A DNA stretch of 64,000 nucleotides. Origin: Verrucomicrobiia bacterium (GTDB lineage: Bacteria; Verrucomicrobiota; Verrucomicrobiia; Opitutales; Cerasicoccaceae). A program made the position numbers and the translations under genes. Location of the stretch: assembly GCA_030425485.1 (NCBI GenBank), contig JAUIAM010000001.1, forward strand, positions 124,001 to 188,000, read 5' to 3'. Positions 45,335-55,265 of the stretch are shown piece by piece. Numbering within the stretch: the first letter of the stretch is position 1; each line of letters begins with the position of its first letter. Below the pieces are notes generated by a model. That model saw only the letters and a program-made list of their open reading frames with translations. It searched no databases and had not been told where the DNA came from.

Positions 45335-45450
45335 ATTTGAAGATTTGTAATTTGTAAACGCGTAGATTCGCAAGTTCAACCTGTCAGTTGCTTCAGACGA
45401 ATATCCGCATACTCTGGTTTACGAATTTATAAATTTATGAATTCGTAAAT
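45335..45450. repeat. AT-rich palindromic repeat between sufT and sufD
   Basis: Contains TTTACGAATT ... AATTCGTAAA and, on the minus strand, GAATCTACGCGTTTACAAAT, which recurs with small changes (GAATCTACGGATTTACAAAT) near 50008 between adh and sufC. Function unknown; possibly a small mobile or regulatory repeat. Confidence 0.5.
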
Positions 45451-46757
45451 TTACCCTGCACGAGGGTGCGGAGGTTGTCCTTGAGCTCGTCGTTGTCGAC
45501 TTTCTCGATGATTTCCTCGAAGAAGCCGAAGACGAGGAGCTGGTGGGCGATCTTCTTGGGCATGCCGCGCGCCATCAGGTAAAAGAGCTGCTCTTCGTCG
45601 ATCTGGCCTGTGGTGGCGCCGTGGGAGCACTTGACGTCGTTGGCCTCGATCTCCAGACCCGGCAGCGAACTGGCCTCTGCCGTGGGCGAGAGGAGGAGGT
45701 TGCGGTTGGTCTGGTAGGCGTCGGTCTGTTGGCCTTCGGGCTCGACCAGGATCATGCCGGAGAAAATGGTGTGCGAGTCGTCCAGCAGGGCGTTCTTATA
45801 GAGCAGGTCGCTGACGGCGTTTGGTGCCGCGTGCACCTGCAAGGTGCGCTGGTCAAACTCCTGCTCGCCCGTGGCCACGGTGAGCGAGTACATCTTGACC
45901 TCGGCTCCGGCCTCGGCGATGCGGACCTGGTTCTCAAAGCGGGCGTACTTGCTGCCAAGGTTGACCGCGATGGTCTTAACGTTGGCGTCGCGCCCTGCGA
46001 CGTTGGCCTCGGACTGGAAAGAGTAAGTGGCCGGGGCGTAGTTTTGCACGATCTTGCGGAAAATCTGCGCACCTTGTCCGGCGTGGATGGTGCCGACACC
46101 AATCGAGAGGGCAGGGCAGTCACAGTCATCCTTCATCGAGCCGTAGTAGTCGACGAAGTCCACCTTGGCGTTGTCCTCGGCGATAAGCAGCGTGTGCGGG
46201 AAAATAGCCTCCTCGCAGTCGCAGCTCCAGTAGTAGGACAGGAGCGGCTTTTCGATAACGACGCCCTTGGGGACGTAAAGCAGGGAGCCGCCTTGAAGAA
46301 AAGCGTTGTGCAGGGCCAGTAACTTGTCCGAACCCAGGCGGCTTTCTTCGGCCAGGAAGTACTTTTGGATGAGCTCAGGGTGCTCGAGGCAAGCCTGCTG
46401 GAGGGGCATCCAGATCACGCCCTTGGCCTTGAGTTCTGCGCTAACCTCGTCGTGCTGCACGAGGGTGTTGTCGGCGAATACGAGGCGGCCCGCACTGTCC
46501 TTGACCAGCTCGGACTTGGCCAGTAGCTCGGCCTTGCGTGAGTCGGAGGGAGCTGTAGCCGGGCGGAAGCCGTCCAGCGAGAAGTCCTTGATGCCGGAGA
46601 AACGCCAGCGCTCGTCCTTGCGGGTCGGCATGGGCAGGCTCTGGAAGGCTTCCCAGTTTTCGCGCTTGATGGCCTGCAGCCAGGGCAGGGCGTTCCAGTC
46701 GGCCAGGTGGGCGTCGAAGGATTCCTGATTGAAGGTGAGTTTGTCTAAGGTGGGCAT
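45435..46757 (-). CDS. sufD: Fe-S cluster scaffold subunit SufD
   Basis: 440 residues. Right-handed beta-helix core with SufBD signatures (GSLLYVPKGVVIEKPL, ANDVKCSHGATTGQIDEEQLFYLMARGM). Partner of SufB and SufC in the SufBC2D scaffold. Separated from sufB by 93 bases. Confidence 0.94.
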   Translation of the reverse strand: MPTLDKLTFNQESFDAHLADWNALPWLQAIKRENWEAFQSLPMPTRKDERWRFSGIKDFSLDGFRPATAPSDSRKAELLAKSELVKDSAGRLVFADNTLVQHDEVSAELKAKGVIWMPLQQACLEHPELIQKYFLAEESRLGSDKLLALHNAFLQGGSLLYVPKGVVIEKPLLSYYWSCDCEEAIFPHTLLIAEDNAKVDFVDYYGSMKDDCDCPALSIGVGTIHAGQGAQIFRKIVQNYAPATYSFQSEANVAGRDANVKTIAVNLGSKYARFENQVRIAEAGAEVKMYSLTVATGEQEFDQRTLQVHAAPNAVSDLLYKNALLDDSHTIFSGMILVEPEGQQTDAYQTNRNLLLSPTAEASSLPGLEIEANDVKCSHGATTGQIDEEQLFYLMARGMPKKIAHQLLVFGFFEEIIEKVDNDELKDNLRTLVQGKFTNS

Positions 46758-46850
46758 GAAATCAGTGCTGAGTTATGAATGCAGAATAATGAATGGGATA
46801 GGTGCGCAGCACCGTAAGGGCGAAGCCCTTCAGTGCTGCTCCAGCCGGAG

Positions 46851-48260
46851 TTAGCCGACGCTGCCTTCCATTTCGAGGTCGATCAGGCGCTTGAGCTCGA
46901 CAGAGTACTCCATCGGGAACTCGCGCACGAGGTCGTTGACGAAGCCGTTCACGGCCAGGCTCATGGCCTCGCCCTCGTTCATGCCGCGCTGCTGCATGTA
47001 GAAGATCTGCTCTGCGCTGACCTTGGAAACGCTGGCCTCGTGCTGGACGCTGTTGTGGTCACCGCGCACGTTGATGGCCGGGTAGGTGTCGGTGCGGCTG
47101 TTCGTGTTGATGAGCAGGGCGTCGCACTCGGTGTTGTTTTTGCAACCCTTGAGGTGCTTGGGGATCTGAACCAGACCGCGATAGGTCGAACGGCCCTTAC
47201 CCACACTGATGGACTTGGAGATGATGTTCGAGGTCGTTTCGTCGGCGGCGTGGACCATCTTCGCGCCGGTGTCCTGATGCTGACCGTCGTTGGCCAGGGC
47301 GATGGAGAGCACCTCGCCGCGGGCCTTGCGACCCTTGAGAATGACACCGGGGTACTTCATGGTCAGGCGCGAGCCGATGTTGCAGTCGATCCAGCGGATC
47401 TCAGCTTCTTCCATCGCCATGCCACGCTTGGTCACGAGGTTAAAGACGTTGTTGGACCAGTTCTGCACCGTGATGTACTGGATCTTCGCGCCGGGCAGGG
47501 CGACGAGCTCCACCACAGCGGAGTGCAGGGTGGCGGTGTCAAACTTCGGGGCGGTGCAGCCCTCCATGTAAGTCATCTCGCTGCCCTCATCAGCAATGAT
47601 AAGCGTGCGCTCAAACTGACCAAAGTTTTCCGCGTTGATGCGGAAGTAGGCCTGCAGCGGCTGGGCGACCTTGACGCCCTTTGGGATATAGATGAAGGAG
47701 CCGCCGGAGAAGCACGCGCTGTTCAGGGCGGAGAACTTGTTGTCGCCGCTCGGGATGACTTTACCGAAGTACTTCTTGAAAATCTCGGGGTACTCGTGGA
47801 GCCCCTCGTGCGGGCCGACGAAGATCACGCCCAGCTTTTCCAGGTCTTCCTTCATGCGCGAGTAAACGGCTTCGGAGTCGAACTGCGCTTCGACCCCGGC
47901 GAGGAACTTACGCTCGCTTTCGGGGATGCCCAAGCGCTCGAAGGTTTCCTTCACGTCGTCAGGGACTTCCTCCCAGGTGCGGCTGGCTTTCTGGCCCTTG
48001 GCCAGGTAGTAGCGCACGTCGTCGAAGACGATGTTCTCAAGGTCCTTGGTGGCCCAGCTTGTCGGCATGGGCTTGTCCTGAAAAATTTTTAAGGCTTTCT
48101 TCCGGAACTCACGCACCCACTCGTCCTCGCCCTTGGCGTCGGAGATGTAGTCGATGGTGTCCTCACGCAGGCCGGTGCCGGCGTCGAAGGCGTAGTCTTC
48201 GGCAAAGTGGAAGTCGCCCTTACTGCGATCGATGTCAATGTCTGGTGTCGGTGTGCTCAT
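46851..48260 (-). CDS. sufB: Fe-S cluster scaffold protein SufB
   Basis: 469 residues. Contains [26 protein letters not shown], the C-terminal [31 protein letters not shown] and conserved Cys/Glu positions of SufB. Scaffold on which clusters are built. Seventeen bases after a small unknown gene on the same strand. Confidence 0.96.
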   Translation of the reverse strand: MSTPTPDIDIDRSKGDFHFAEDYAFDAGTGLREDTIDYISDAKGEDEWVREFRKKALKIFQDKPMPTSWATKDLENIVFDDVRYYLAKGQKASRTWEEVPDDVKETFERLGIPESERKFLAGVEAQFDSEAVYSRMKEDLEKLGVIFVGPHEGLHEYPEIFKKYFGKVIPSGDNKFSALNSACFSGGSFIYIPKGVKVAQPLQAYFRINAENFGQFERTLIIADEGSEMTYMEGCTAPKFDTATLHSAVVELVALPGAKIQYITVQNWSNNVFNLVTKRGMAMEEAEIRWIDCNIGSRLTMKYPGVILKGRKARGEVLSIALANDGQHQDTGAKMVHAADETTSNIISKSISVGKGRSTYRGLVQIPKHLKGCKNNTECDALLINTNSRTDTYPAINVRGDHNSVQHEASVSKVSAEQIFYMQQRGMNEGEAMSLAVNGFVNDLVREFPMEYSVELKRLIDLEMEGSVG

Positions 48261-48277
48261 GGTAATTTTGAAAGTTA

Positions 48278-48532
48278 TTATTGATCTTGGCTGATTGGTG
48301 AAATGCCAGAAAGCGGGGTGATGAATGTGTCGTATTTATCAAGATATTTCATACTGAGATCTGCGGCGAAGGAGCGGAATTTAAGTTTTTGCTCTTCGTC
48401 CTCCGGGTATTGCAGATATACTAGGTACTCTTCTGCACCTTGAGATTCAGAAGTGTCTTCATAAATAGTCAGACCTGGGAACTGAGTCTTCAGTTCATCT
48501 TCATATTGCTTGATAATTTTTTTGGTATTCAT
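48278..48532 (-). CDS. Small partner of the HEPN protein, unknown
   Basis: 84 residues, acidic, mixed alpha/beta ([29 protein letters not shown] ... [20 protein letters not shown]). Its ATG overlaps the HEPN stop by four bases. It lacks the G-S-x-D pocket of minimal nucleotidyltransferases, the usual HEPN partner, but has an alpha/beta length compatible with a reduced one. Candidate antitoxin. Confidence 0.55.
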   Translation of the reverse strand: MNTKKIIKQYEDELKTQFPGLTIYEDTSESQGAEEYLVYLQYPEDEEQKLKFRSFAADLSMKYLDKYDTFITPLSGISPISQDQ

Positions 48533-48909
48533 GCGATGCCCTCCCTTTGCTTAAGAATATTTATAAAGTCCGAAGCCTGTGCTCTAAAAACAGTGGCTTC
48601 TTTTCGTGTTGAATTGCTATTGCCATAATCAGCTTCCTGTCTTGCGTCATATAGTTCTTTGAGTGACTTCGCGAGGTCAGGGTTATTCCTTCGCTTCTCT
48701 CGCCATAGTTTACTGAAGTTTCGTATTATAGCCACATGGCTTATTCTGTCAGGTAATTGATCGTGGTCTTCTAGAAATCCTGCGACAGCTTGCGCACAGG
48801 AGTAATAGCTACGGGAAACTGATGCGTTAAATAGGTTTTTTTCAAAACATACACGTGAGGCCTTTAGGTTTTCATCGGATTTTTGATAGCAAATAACAGA
48901 ACTTGGCAT
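48529..48909 (-). CDS. HEPN-domain protein (UPF0332-like)
   Basis: 126 residues, all helical. Pattern ASVSRSYYSCAQAVAGFLEDH, RISHVAIIRNF, LKELYDARQEADYG matches UPF0332-type HEPN proteins, which include ribonuclease toxins and abortive-infection factors. The basic-His pair is represented by RISH. More AT-rich than the surrounding suf genes, suggesting later insertion. Confidence 0.7.
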   Translation of the reverse strand: MPSSVICYQKSDENLKASRVCFEKNLFNASVSRSYYSCAQAVAGFLEDHDQLPDRISHVAIIRNFSKLWREKRRNNPDLAKSLKELYDARQEADYGNSNSTRKEATVFRAQASDFINILKQREGIA

Positions 48910-48917
48910 AAATTTCT

Positions 48918-49928
48918 TTAATTTAAGTCCTGATCGAGCACGATGCGGTAGCGGGCCTTGCCGCTTTCGAGGTGCTCGAAGGCTTCGTTGATTTCGCTCA
49001 TTTTAAAGTGCTCGGTCACAGGGGCGATGGCGTGCCGGGCGCAGAACTCCAGCATGTCGCCAGCGGTGGCCGGGCTGCCCAGCGGGCTGCCGGAGATGCT
49101 CTTTGCCCCTGCTATAAGTTGGAAAGGAACGAACTCGGCCTGCGGGGCGGCTCCGACAAAGTGGAGCACACCACCGGGGCGCAGCGCGTTGACGTAAGTC
49201 TGCCAGTCGAGACCGACGTTGATCGTGACCAGCACCATGTCGAGCGTGCCCTCGATTTTGCTGACCGCGTCCGGGTCGCGGGAGTTAACCACCTTGTGCG
49301 CACCGAGCTTCTTGGCCTCGTCGCCCTTGTCGGGTGAGCTGGAGAAGGCCGTGACTTCGCAGCCCCATGCCTTGCCAAACTGCAGGGCCAGGTGCCCGAG
49401 GCCACCGATGCCGACGACGCCCACACGCTGGGTTGGTTTGATGTCGTTTTGGATAAAGGGATTGAACACCGTGAGACCGCCACAGAAAAGCGGGCCGACC
49501 TTGGAGGCGTCGAGCGAAGCGGGTAGGGGGATGGCCCATTCGCTCTTGCAAACCACATGGCTGGCAAAGGCGCCGTGCCGCCCGACGATCGTTTCCTCGG
49601 CGCGTCCGCAGCGGTTGTGGTGACCGCTCATGCACTCGCGGCAGTGCATGCACGAGCCCGCAAACCAGCCCACGCCGACCTTCTGGCCGAGCTGCAGGTG
49701 CTTGACTGCCGAGCCCTTCCAGATGATCGTGCCCACGCCCTCATGCCCGCCGACAAAGGGGTAGCTGGTACGCCCCCAGTCGTTGTTGAGCATGGAGAGG
49801 TCGCTGTGGCAAATACCGCAATGCTCCACCGCCACAGCCACCTCGTCCGAGCCGAGTTTACCTGCGTCGTAGGAGAAGGGCTCGAAGGGGCCCTTGGCTT
49901 CATTGGCTGCGTAAGCTTTGATTTCCAT
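48918..49928 (-). CDS. Zinc alcohol dehydrogenase (YahK/cinnamyl-type)
   Basis: 336 residues. Catalytic zinc site GHEGVG with Cys in EHCGICHSD, structural zinc Cys cluster (CMHCRECMSGHHNRC), and nucleotide motif GIGGLGHLALQF. NADPH-dependent aldehyde reductase with broad substrates. Unusual position inside the suf cluster, between sufC and the HEPN gene. Confidence 0.9.
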   Translation of the reverse strand: MEIKAYAANEAKGPFEPFSYDAGKLGSDEVAVAVEHCGICHSDLSMLNNDWGRTSYPFVGGHEGVGTIIWKGSAVKHLQLGQKVGVGWFAGSCMHCRECMSGHHNRCGRAEETIVGRHGAFASHVVCKSEWAIPLPASLDASKVGPLFCGGLTVFNPFIQNDIKPTQRVGVVGIGGLGHLALQFGKAWGCEVTAFSSSPDKGDEAKKLGAHKVVNSRDPDAVSKIEGTLDMVLVTINVGLDWQTYVNALRPGGVLHFVGAAPQAEFVPFQLIAGAKSISGSPLGSPATAGDMLEFCARHAIAPVTEHFKMSEINEAFEHLESGKARYRIVLDQDLN

Positions 49929-49929
49929 A

Positions 49930-50045
49930 GGAATTAAATTCGTAGAATTCTGGATTTATAAATTTGTAGTGAAATTCACCTCTGAAGGTTTGGTATGTCG
50001 TGTCTGAATCTACGGATTTACAAATCTAAGAATTTGGAATTCCGC
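49930..50045. repeat. AT-rich repeat between sufC and adh
   Basis: Plus-strand GAATCTACGGATTTACAAAT near 50008 corresponds to the minus-strand repeat at 45335-45380. TTTATAAATTT occurs in both regions. No gene. Confidence 0.45.
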
Positions 50046-50050
50046 TTCGG

Positions 50051-50809
<759 letters not shown>

Positions 50810-50828
50810 GATTCTTGTGTATAAAGGG

Positions 50829-51320
50829 TTATTGGGTTGGAGCGGTTTGCTTGGGTGTAGAGTCCTGGGGCACGCGGGTTTCGACGGCTTTGTCCTTGGG
50901 GGCGTAGCCGGTGAAGCTGAGCTTTACCTTCTTGGCCTCGAAGCCGTGGGGGAGGACCTGGGTCATCTCCCTGACGAAGCTCTCGGGCAGCACGATGTCG
51001 AACACGCGCCCGCTCTGCTCGTCGAGAAAGTGGGCGTGGTCGCCGTCGTTGGGGCAGAAGCGGCTGGGTTCGCGCTCGTAGCTGAGTCGCTTGACCAAGT
51101 CGCACTCGACGAGGGTTTCGAGGCAGTTGTAAACGGTGGCCAGGGAGATGGAGGGCATGGCTTCCTTTGCGCGGGCGTAAACTTCGTCAGCGGTCGGGTG
51201 ATCACGCTGCCCCATGAGTACGGAGTATACGTGCTCGCGCTGCCGGGTCGCACGCAGGCCGTTTTGGGCCAGCGCTTCTTCCAGCTCGCGCTTATCGACT
51301 TGGGATAACTTGGATACCAT
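50829..51320 (-). CDS. Fur-family regulator (PerR/Fur-like)
   Basis: 163 residues. Winged helix with [32 protein letters not shown], metal-site residues HAHF and an acidic neighbour. The CxxC zinc sites of many Fur/PerR proteins are missing, as in Irr-like members. First gene before sufC and probably senses iron or peroxide for the suf operon. A Lys/Pro/Thr-rich tail follows the dimer domain. Confidence 0.9.
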   Translation of the reverse strand: MVSKLSQVDKRELEEALAQNGLRATRQREHVYSVLMGQRDHPTADEVYARAKEAMPSISLATVYNCLETLVECDLVKRLSYEREPSRFCPNDGDHAHFLDEQSGRVFDIVLPESFVREMTQVLPHGFEAKKVKLSFTGYAPKDKAVETRVPQDSTPKQTAPTQ

Positions 51321-51334
51321 ACCATTTCACTAAA

Positions 51335-51349
51335 TTGGAATGATTCCAA
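51335..51349. promoter_or_regulatory. Fur/PerR-type 7-1-7 operator
   Basis: TTGGAAT-G-ATTCCAA is a perfect 7-1-7 palindrome 15 bases upstream of the Fur-family start codon, with the geometry of PerR and Fur boxes. It probably mediates autoregulation and control of the suf cluster. Confidence 0.7.
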
Positions 51350-51555
51350 AAATCAATCTAATTTAGAGCAATTCTTGTTATTCATAGCAATCGCTAATCT
51401 AGCGAATGTAAAGTATAAGTTTTTCGCATCTTGGCCGTGCGTGGTCTTTGTGCTGGTGCAGCACCGTTTGAGTAAGCCATAGCGTTTCCAAATGGGAGGG
51501 ATAGGGTGGTGGTAGAGGCGGCCGTCCGCGGCTGCTTGTGCTACTAAGTTGAGAT

Positions 51556-51589
51556 AAAAAGCCCGGGGCAGGTGCGCTCCGGGCTTTTT
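51556..51589 (-). terminator. Hairpin terminator
   Basis: AAAAGCCCGG ... CCGGGCTTTTT, 12-base loop, T run on both strands. Lies 20 bases after the 28-residue ORF on the minus strand and upstream of fur. Confidence 0.75.
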
Positions 51590-51608
51590 CGTGGTTTACA
51601 TACACCGC

Positions 51609-51695
51609 CTAGTGGTGCGTTGGTGGCGAATCGCAGCAGGTCAGGAGGAAGCTGAGTGCCACACAGCCTACGGCTATAATCAATGCTAAGGTCAT
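51609..51695 (-). CDS. Putative 28-residue membrane peptide
   Basis: ATG at 51695 with AAAGGG four bases upstream, stop TAG at 51609. The sequence is one hydrophobic helix (LALIIAVGCVALSFLLTCC) with a polar end. It is isolated between a PEP-CTERM gene's terminator and its own downstream terminator, as for a small independent unit. Resembles single-helix accessory peptides such as KdpF-type; no homology claimed. Confidence 0.4.
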   Translation of the reverse strand: MTLALIIAVGCVALSFLLTCCDSPPTHH

Positions 51696-51790
51696 GATAC
51701 CCTTTTAGACGAGGGTGGTGCGCGAAGCTTACAAGCATGGCGGGAGAAAATCTTCCTGCGGTGACTCCCTTCGGTCCGGGCAATAGCAAA

Positions 51791-51812
51791 CCCGGATGCT
51801 TGCGCATCCGGG
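51791..51812 (-). terminator. Hairpin terminator of PEP-CTERM gene
   Basis: CCCGGATGC-TTGC-GCATCCGGG 43 bases downstream of the stop of the PEP-CTERM gene at 51855 (minus strand), followed by TTTGC. Confidence 0.65.
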
Positions 51813-51854
51813 CTTGTGGTAAAGGAATAGAGTCCGTTTGTGGCCGGACACTGC

Positions 51855-52604
51855 TTAGGCAGCCTTGCGGCGGTTGCGCAGGCAGCAGAAAAGCAGGGCA
51901 ACAAGGCCGAAGCAAGCGGCGAGGTTGGACGGCTCCGGCACGGTGGAGATCACGTCGTTGTAGGTTTCGCCCTGCCAGAGTTCTACGTTGTAGATCGTGC
52001 CGTGCTGAACCATGGAGAATTCTGCCGTGATGACGTCGTCAATAGTGATGTCTTCGCCGGTCAGGTTCCACTGGAAGTAGTAGGTGTAGACATCAACGTC
52101 GTTGCCACCGATGTTCTGCTCGCCCTGGTTCACCCCGGCGTAGAGGGGGGCCATGCCATAATCAGTGCCGCCAATGTTGAGCGTCGGGAACTGTAGGCCA
52201 CCGTCATTCCAGAAGAGTAAATCGCCGGGACCGCTGCCCATATCCATCTGGAGGAATACGGTCTGTACGCTGCTGCTCATGGCCGTGGTCGAGAGCTCGA
52301 CGGTACCGCCAAAGGTGTTGGGTGTGACAGAGAAGCCACCGAAGTAGAGTGACTCACCACCAGCATATGCGCTGCCAGCAGTGACAGCGAGGCTGCCCTC
52401 ACCGGTGCCCGCGTTTTCGTCAATCGCCCAGCCGCTGGAGCCGGGGTGTCCACCACCCGCGCCCGGGTAGCTGGTGCTATTGATGACTTCCCAGCCAACG
52501 TATTCGGACGTCCCGATGGAGGGATCGATGAAGTTAACGCTAGCGAATGCGGTGCTGCTCGCTGCGATGAGGAGTGCGCTCAGGATCTGAGATTTGAGTT
52601 TCAT
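51855..52604 (-). CDS. PEP-CTERM surface protein
   Basis: 249 residues. Signal peptide ending AFA (1-21), a beta-sandwich-like domain with SLYFGGFSVTPNTFGGTVELS and a C-terminal STVPEPSNLAACFGLVALLFCCLRNRRKAA. Its core resembles the PEP-CTERM protein at 57213 (SIYFAGFGTEPNTFDGSLTV), so the two are paralogues. Function unknown. Confidence 0.85.
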   Translation of the reverse strand: MKLKSQILSALLIAASSTAFASVNFIDPSIGTSEYVGWEVINSTSYPGAGGGHPGSSGWAIDENAGTGEGSLAVTAGSAYAGGESLYFGGFSVTPNTFGGTVELSTTAMSSSVQTVFLQMDMGSGPGDLLFWNDGGLQFPTLNIGGTDYGMAPLYAGVNQGEQNIGGNDVDVYTYYFQWNLTGEDITIDDVITAEFSMVQHGTIYNVELWQGETYNDVISTVPEPSNLAACFGLVALLFCCLRNRRKAA

Positions 52605-52828
52605 GTCGATATTAGTGTGCGGTGCAAATGATATTGGGATTGAATATCAAAATGGCGACCTTGCATTACTTGGACGGGCCGGGCAAGCCTATCTTGAGAA
52701 CGAATCTCATAATAAATAAAATTTATATAAAGACTGAATTTTATAAGTTATTGTTATCGAAATGGGTTTTCTTTGTCCTAGGGCAAATCGCAGTTGTTAT
52801 TTCCGTAGCAGGGCTTAGGTCTTGGTGC

Positions 52829-53194
52829 ATGGAAACGTTCCCGAATCCGAATCCCGGTCGCGACTATCTCATTCAGCATATTGCCGAAGAGTTTACTTCG
52901 GTCTGCCCGAAGACGGGGCATCCGGATTTTGGCACGGTGGTGCTGACCTTTGTGCCAGACGAAATCTGCGTTGAGCTGAAGGACTACAAGCTCTATCTGC
53001 ACGACTTTCGCAACAAGGGGATCTTCTTTGAAGCGGTGACGAACAAGATTTTTGACGACCTCCAGGCCGAGCTTAAGCCGCGCTGGATGCGGATTGAAAC
53101 GATCTGGAAGGGGCGGGGAGGTATCCGCTCGGTCGTACGCATCGAGGATGCGGTCGAGGGCTACACCGGCCCCGTGCCGCCGTACTTCGGCTAG
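52829..53194 (+). CDS. queF: preQ0 reductase QueF
   Basis: 121 residues from ATG 52829; the open frame extends upstream to 52622 but lacks QueF homology. Catalytic Cys in SVCPKTGHPDFG, NADPH/substrate segment ELKDYKLYLHDFRNKGIFFEAVTN. Reduces 7-cyano-7-deazaguanine to preQ1 in queuosine synthesis. Short, unimodular type. queC and queD lie close by on the other strand; queE is not in the window. Confidence 0.93.
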   Translation: METFPNPNPGRDYLIQHIAEEFTSVCPKTGHPDFGTVVLTFVPDEICVELKDYKLYLHDFRNKGIFFEAVTNKIFDDLQAELKPRWMRIETIWKGRGGIRSVVRIEDAVEGYTGPVPPYFG

Positions 53195-53308
53195 CTTGGG
53201 TACTGGCTTGGCCAACCCTTATTCCGCGGGAAGCATACGGGTAACGAGCTTTGTAACATGAGGTAAAATTAGTTTGTCGGGCCTACGGTGGCGCGGCATC
53301 GTGGGCGC

Positions 53309-53521
53309 ATGAACCTGAAAACTTTGATTGTATTGCCCGCCGTCCTTTTCCTTTTCGCAGCCTGTGAACAGTTCGAGGAGAACATGAAGAAGGACGAGGA
53401 AGCGACCTCGATCAAGAGCATCAATGCCACCCAGACGGATGATGTGGATCAGTTTGCTGAGTCGGGCCAGCTCAACGCCTACGAGGAAGAGCAGATGAAA
53501 GAGTCCATCAACGGACAGTAG
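53309..53521 (+). CDS. Small acidic lipoprotein
   Basis: 70 residues from ATG 53309. Lipobox LFAAC after a hydrophobic leader, then a hydrophilic, Glu/Gln/Asp-rich tail (QFEENMKKDEEATS). Similar in size and composition to the lipoproteins at 26236 and 26459. Confidence 0.65.
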   Translation: MNLKTLIVLPAVLFLFAACEQFEENMKKDEEATSIKSINATQTDDVDQFAESGQLNAYEEEQMKESINGQ

Positions 53522-53598
53522 CCAGCAGGCGACTGTCGTACAGGTGCCGTTGGGCCATGAGCTTGAGGGCCACCGGACAGGGTGCCAACTGTGCAGGA

Positions 53599-54033
53599 TT
53601 ATGCCTTAACCTGATAGGTGGCGGCGTTTTTGGAGTCCTCCACCACGGTGACTTCGGTCAGCCAGGCGCGGCCTGCCGTGTGCTCGCGCACGAGGGGGTC
53701 GAAGACGTGGTGCAGGTGGCGGGCCAGTCCCTCGCTGGAGCAGCTCTCGACGAGGTGGAGTTTGAACAGCTCGGGTGCGGCGGCCACGAGTTGCTCGCGC
53801 ATGGGGTCGTCGTGGTTGAGCACGCAGGCGTGGTCGAGGTGCTCATCGATCCAGGCCTTGAGGTACTTGAGCTTGCCAAAGTCGACCACGAAGCCCTCGG
53901 GGGTCAGCTCTCGGCAGGCAAAGGTGAGGTGAAAGGTCCAGTTGTGTCCGTGGACAAAGGCGCAGTGGCCGTCGTGCAGGTGCTGACGATGGGCAAAGGG
54001 GATGTCGGCGTAGGTTTTACGGCAGGTAAACAT
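53599..54033 (-). CDS. queD: 6-carboxytetrahydropterin synthase QueD
   Basis: 144 residues from ATG 54033. Zinc ligands in the FAHRQHL and [10 protein letters not shown] segments, catalytic Cys in [10 protein letters not shown], and LDHACVLN. Second step in preQ0 synthesis. Five bases after queC. Confidence 0.93.
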   Translation of the reverse strand: MFTCRKTYADIPFAHRQHLHDGHCAFVHGHNWTFHLTFACRELTPEGFVVDFGKLKYLKAWIDEHLDHACVLNHDDPMREQLVAAAPELFKLHLVESCSSEGLARHLHHVFDPLVREHTAGRAWLTEVTVVEDSKNAATYQVKA

Positions 54034-54038
54034 GGTTT

Positions 54039-54740
54039 TTAGAGGCGCCAATCGTTAGCAATCATGGTATCCAGGGAGGGAGCCTCGGAGGCGTAAGCCG
54101 TCGGGTCTTCCACTTGGGCGAGATAAAAGGCTTCCCGGCGTTCGATGCAGGTACCACAGCGACCGCAGTGCTCCTTACCTCCCTGATAGCAGGACCAGGT
54201 CTGGGTAAAATCGACGCCCAGCTCAGCCCCGCGCTTGACGATGTCGCCTTTGGTCAGGCCGACGAAGGGGCGGTGCAGGCCGACTTCGTGCCAGTCGGCC
54301 AGTCGGATGGCGGCATCCAGCGCCTGGGTGAAGGAGTCGCGACAGTCCGGGTAGATGGCGTGGTCACCGGAGTGGGCGGCATAGGCTACGCAGTCGGCCT
54401 TTTTAGAAATGGCCCAGGCCGCGGCCAGGGAGAGAAAGATCATGTTTCGGTTGGGGACGACGGTTTGCTTCATCGTGTCTTGCTCGTAGTGCCCCTCCGG
54501 GACATCAATGCCCGGATCGGTCAAGCTGCTGCCGCCGAGCAAATCCACCAGATGGCTGAGGTCGGCCATGCGGTGCTCGATGCCGAGCTTGGCGCAGTTG
54601 TCGGCGGCATACTCCAGCTCGCGGCTGTGGCGCTGGCCATAGTTGACGGAGAGCGCCGCCAGCTCATGGCCGCCGCTGAACAAATGGTGGAGCAGGACGG
54701 TCGAGTCGAGCCCTCCTGAGTATACAATAATTGCTTTCAT
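54039..54740 (-). CDS. queC: 7-cyano-7-deazaguanine synthase QueC
   Basis: 233 residues. ATP-binding SGGLDST at 8-14 and a C-terminal zinc site with [22 protein letters not shown]. Makes preQ0 from carboxydeazaguanine. First gene of the queCD pair. Confidence 0.95.
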   Translation of the reverse strand: MKAIIVYSGGLDSTVLLHHLFSGGHELAALSVNYGQRHSRELEYAADNCAKLGIEHRMADLSHLVDLLGGSSLTDPGIDVPEGHYEQDTMKQTVVPNRNMIFLSLAAAWAISKKADCVAYAAHSGDHAIYPDCRDSFTQALDAAIRLADWHEVGLHRPFVGLTKGDIVKRGAELGVDFTQTWSCYQGGKEHCGRCGTCIERREAFYLAQVEDPTAYASEAPSLDTMIANDWRL

Positions 54741-54844
54741 GCGAAATTCAGTTTCTGGGGCAAGCGTGAGGCGATCCTCGTTGCCTGCTGCCCAGTGCGT
54801 GTCTGTTGAGAAACCCTGGGAATTTCTTAGCAGGGCGGGGTGAG

Positions 54845-55174
54845 CTATTCCATCATCATCCCGATAATCATGAGTCCTATGATACCCAGAGCGTTCACCG
54901 TTGCAAATGTCAGCCCCAGGATAGCGTAGATTTTCTTACGGTTTCTGGTGCAAAGTCCAGCTATTCCGAGGCCAATCGCAACCATCATCATGGCAAGGCT
55001 CCCCATAATACCCAAGCCCAGTAAGACCATTTGGGGGGATTCATCGGAGATGTTGGGGTTTGTGAACGTAAGCGCAGTGACCAGCGCCACGATACCGATG
55101 GACAGGATGGCCATCAAGATACTGATAACGAATGATGCAATGCCGAGGCCGCTGTGCTTCTCAGGTTGGTTCAT
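54845..55174 (-). CDS. DUF4190-like small membrane protein
   Basis: 109 residues with three helices (about 10-35, 45-70, 80-108). Begins with [21 protein letters not shown] and continues [21 protein letters not shown], the DUF4190-type repeat often found in signalling or housekeeping membrane proteins of unknown function. Monocistronic. Confidence 0.6.
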   Translation of the reverse strand: MNQPEKHSGLGIASFVISILMAILSIGIVALVTALTFTNPNISDESPQMVLLGLGIMGSLAMMMVAIGLGIAGLCTRNRKKIYAILGLTFATVNALGIIGLMIIGMMME

Positions 55175-55212
55175 GTCATAATAAGATGTAGCATACCAAA
55201 TGCTGTCGACAA

Positions 55213-55240
55213 AAAAGCCCGCCTATAGAGGCGGGTCTTT
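55213..55240 (-). terminator. Terminator of trxB
   Basis: GCCCGCCT-ATAG-AGGCGGGT followed on the minus strand by a six-T run; 26 bases after the trxB stop. Confidence 0.85.
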
Positions 55241-55265
55241 GTCAAAGGAAGGGTGCGCTAGGCGC

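Noticed and set aside
51399-51605. 68-codon minus-strand open frame upstream of fur
   Set aside because: It overlaps the hairpin terminator at 51556-51589 and the regulatory region of the Fur-family gene.
52622-52828. N-terminal membrane extension of QueF
   Set aside because: The upstream in-frame stretch is AT-rich, has no QueF homology, and the ATG at 52829 gives a normal short QueF.
54741-54844. preQ1 riboswitch upstream of queC
   Set aside because: A CCCAG/CTGGG stem is present on the minus strand, but the 20-base loop and lack of the A-rich tail and pseudoknot partner do not fit known preQ1 classes.
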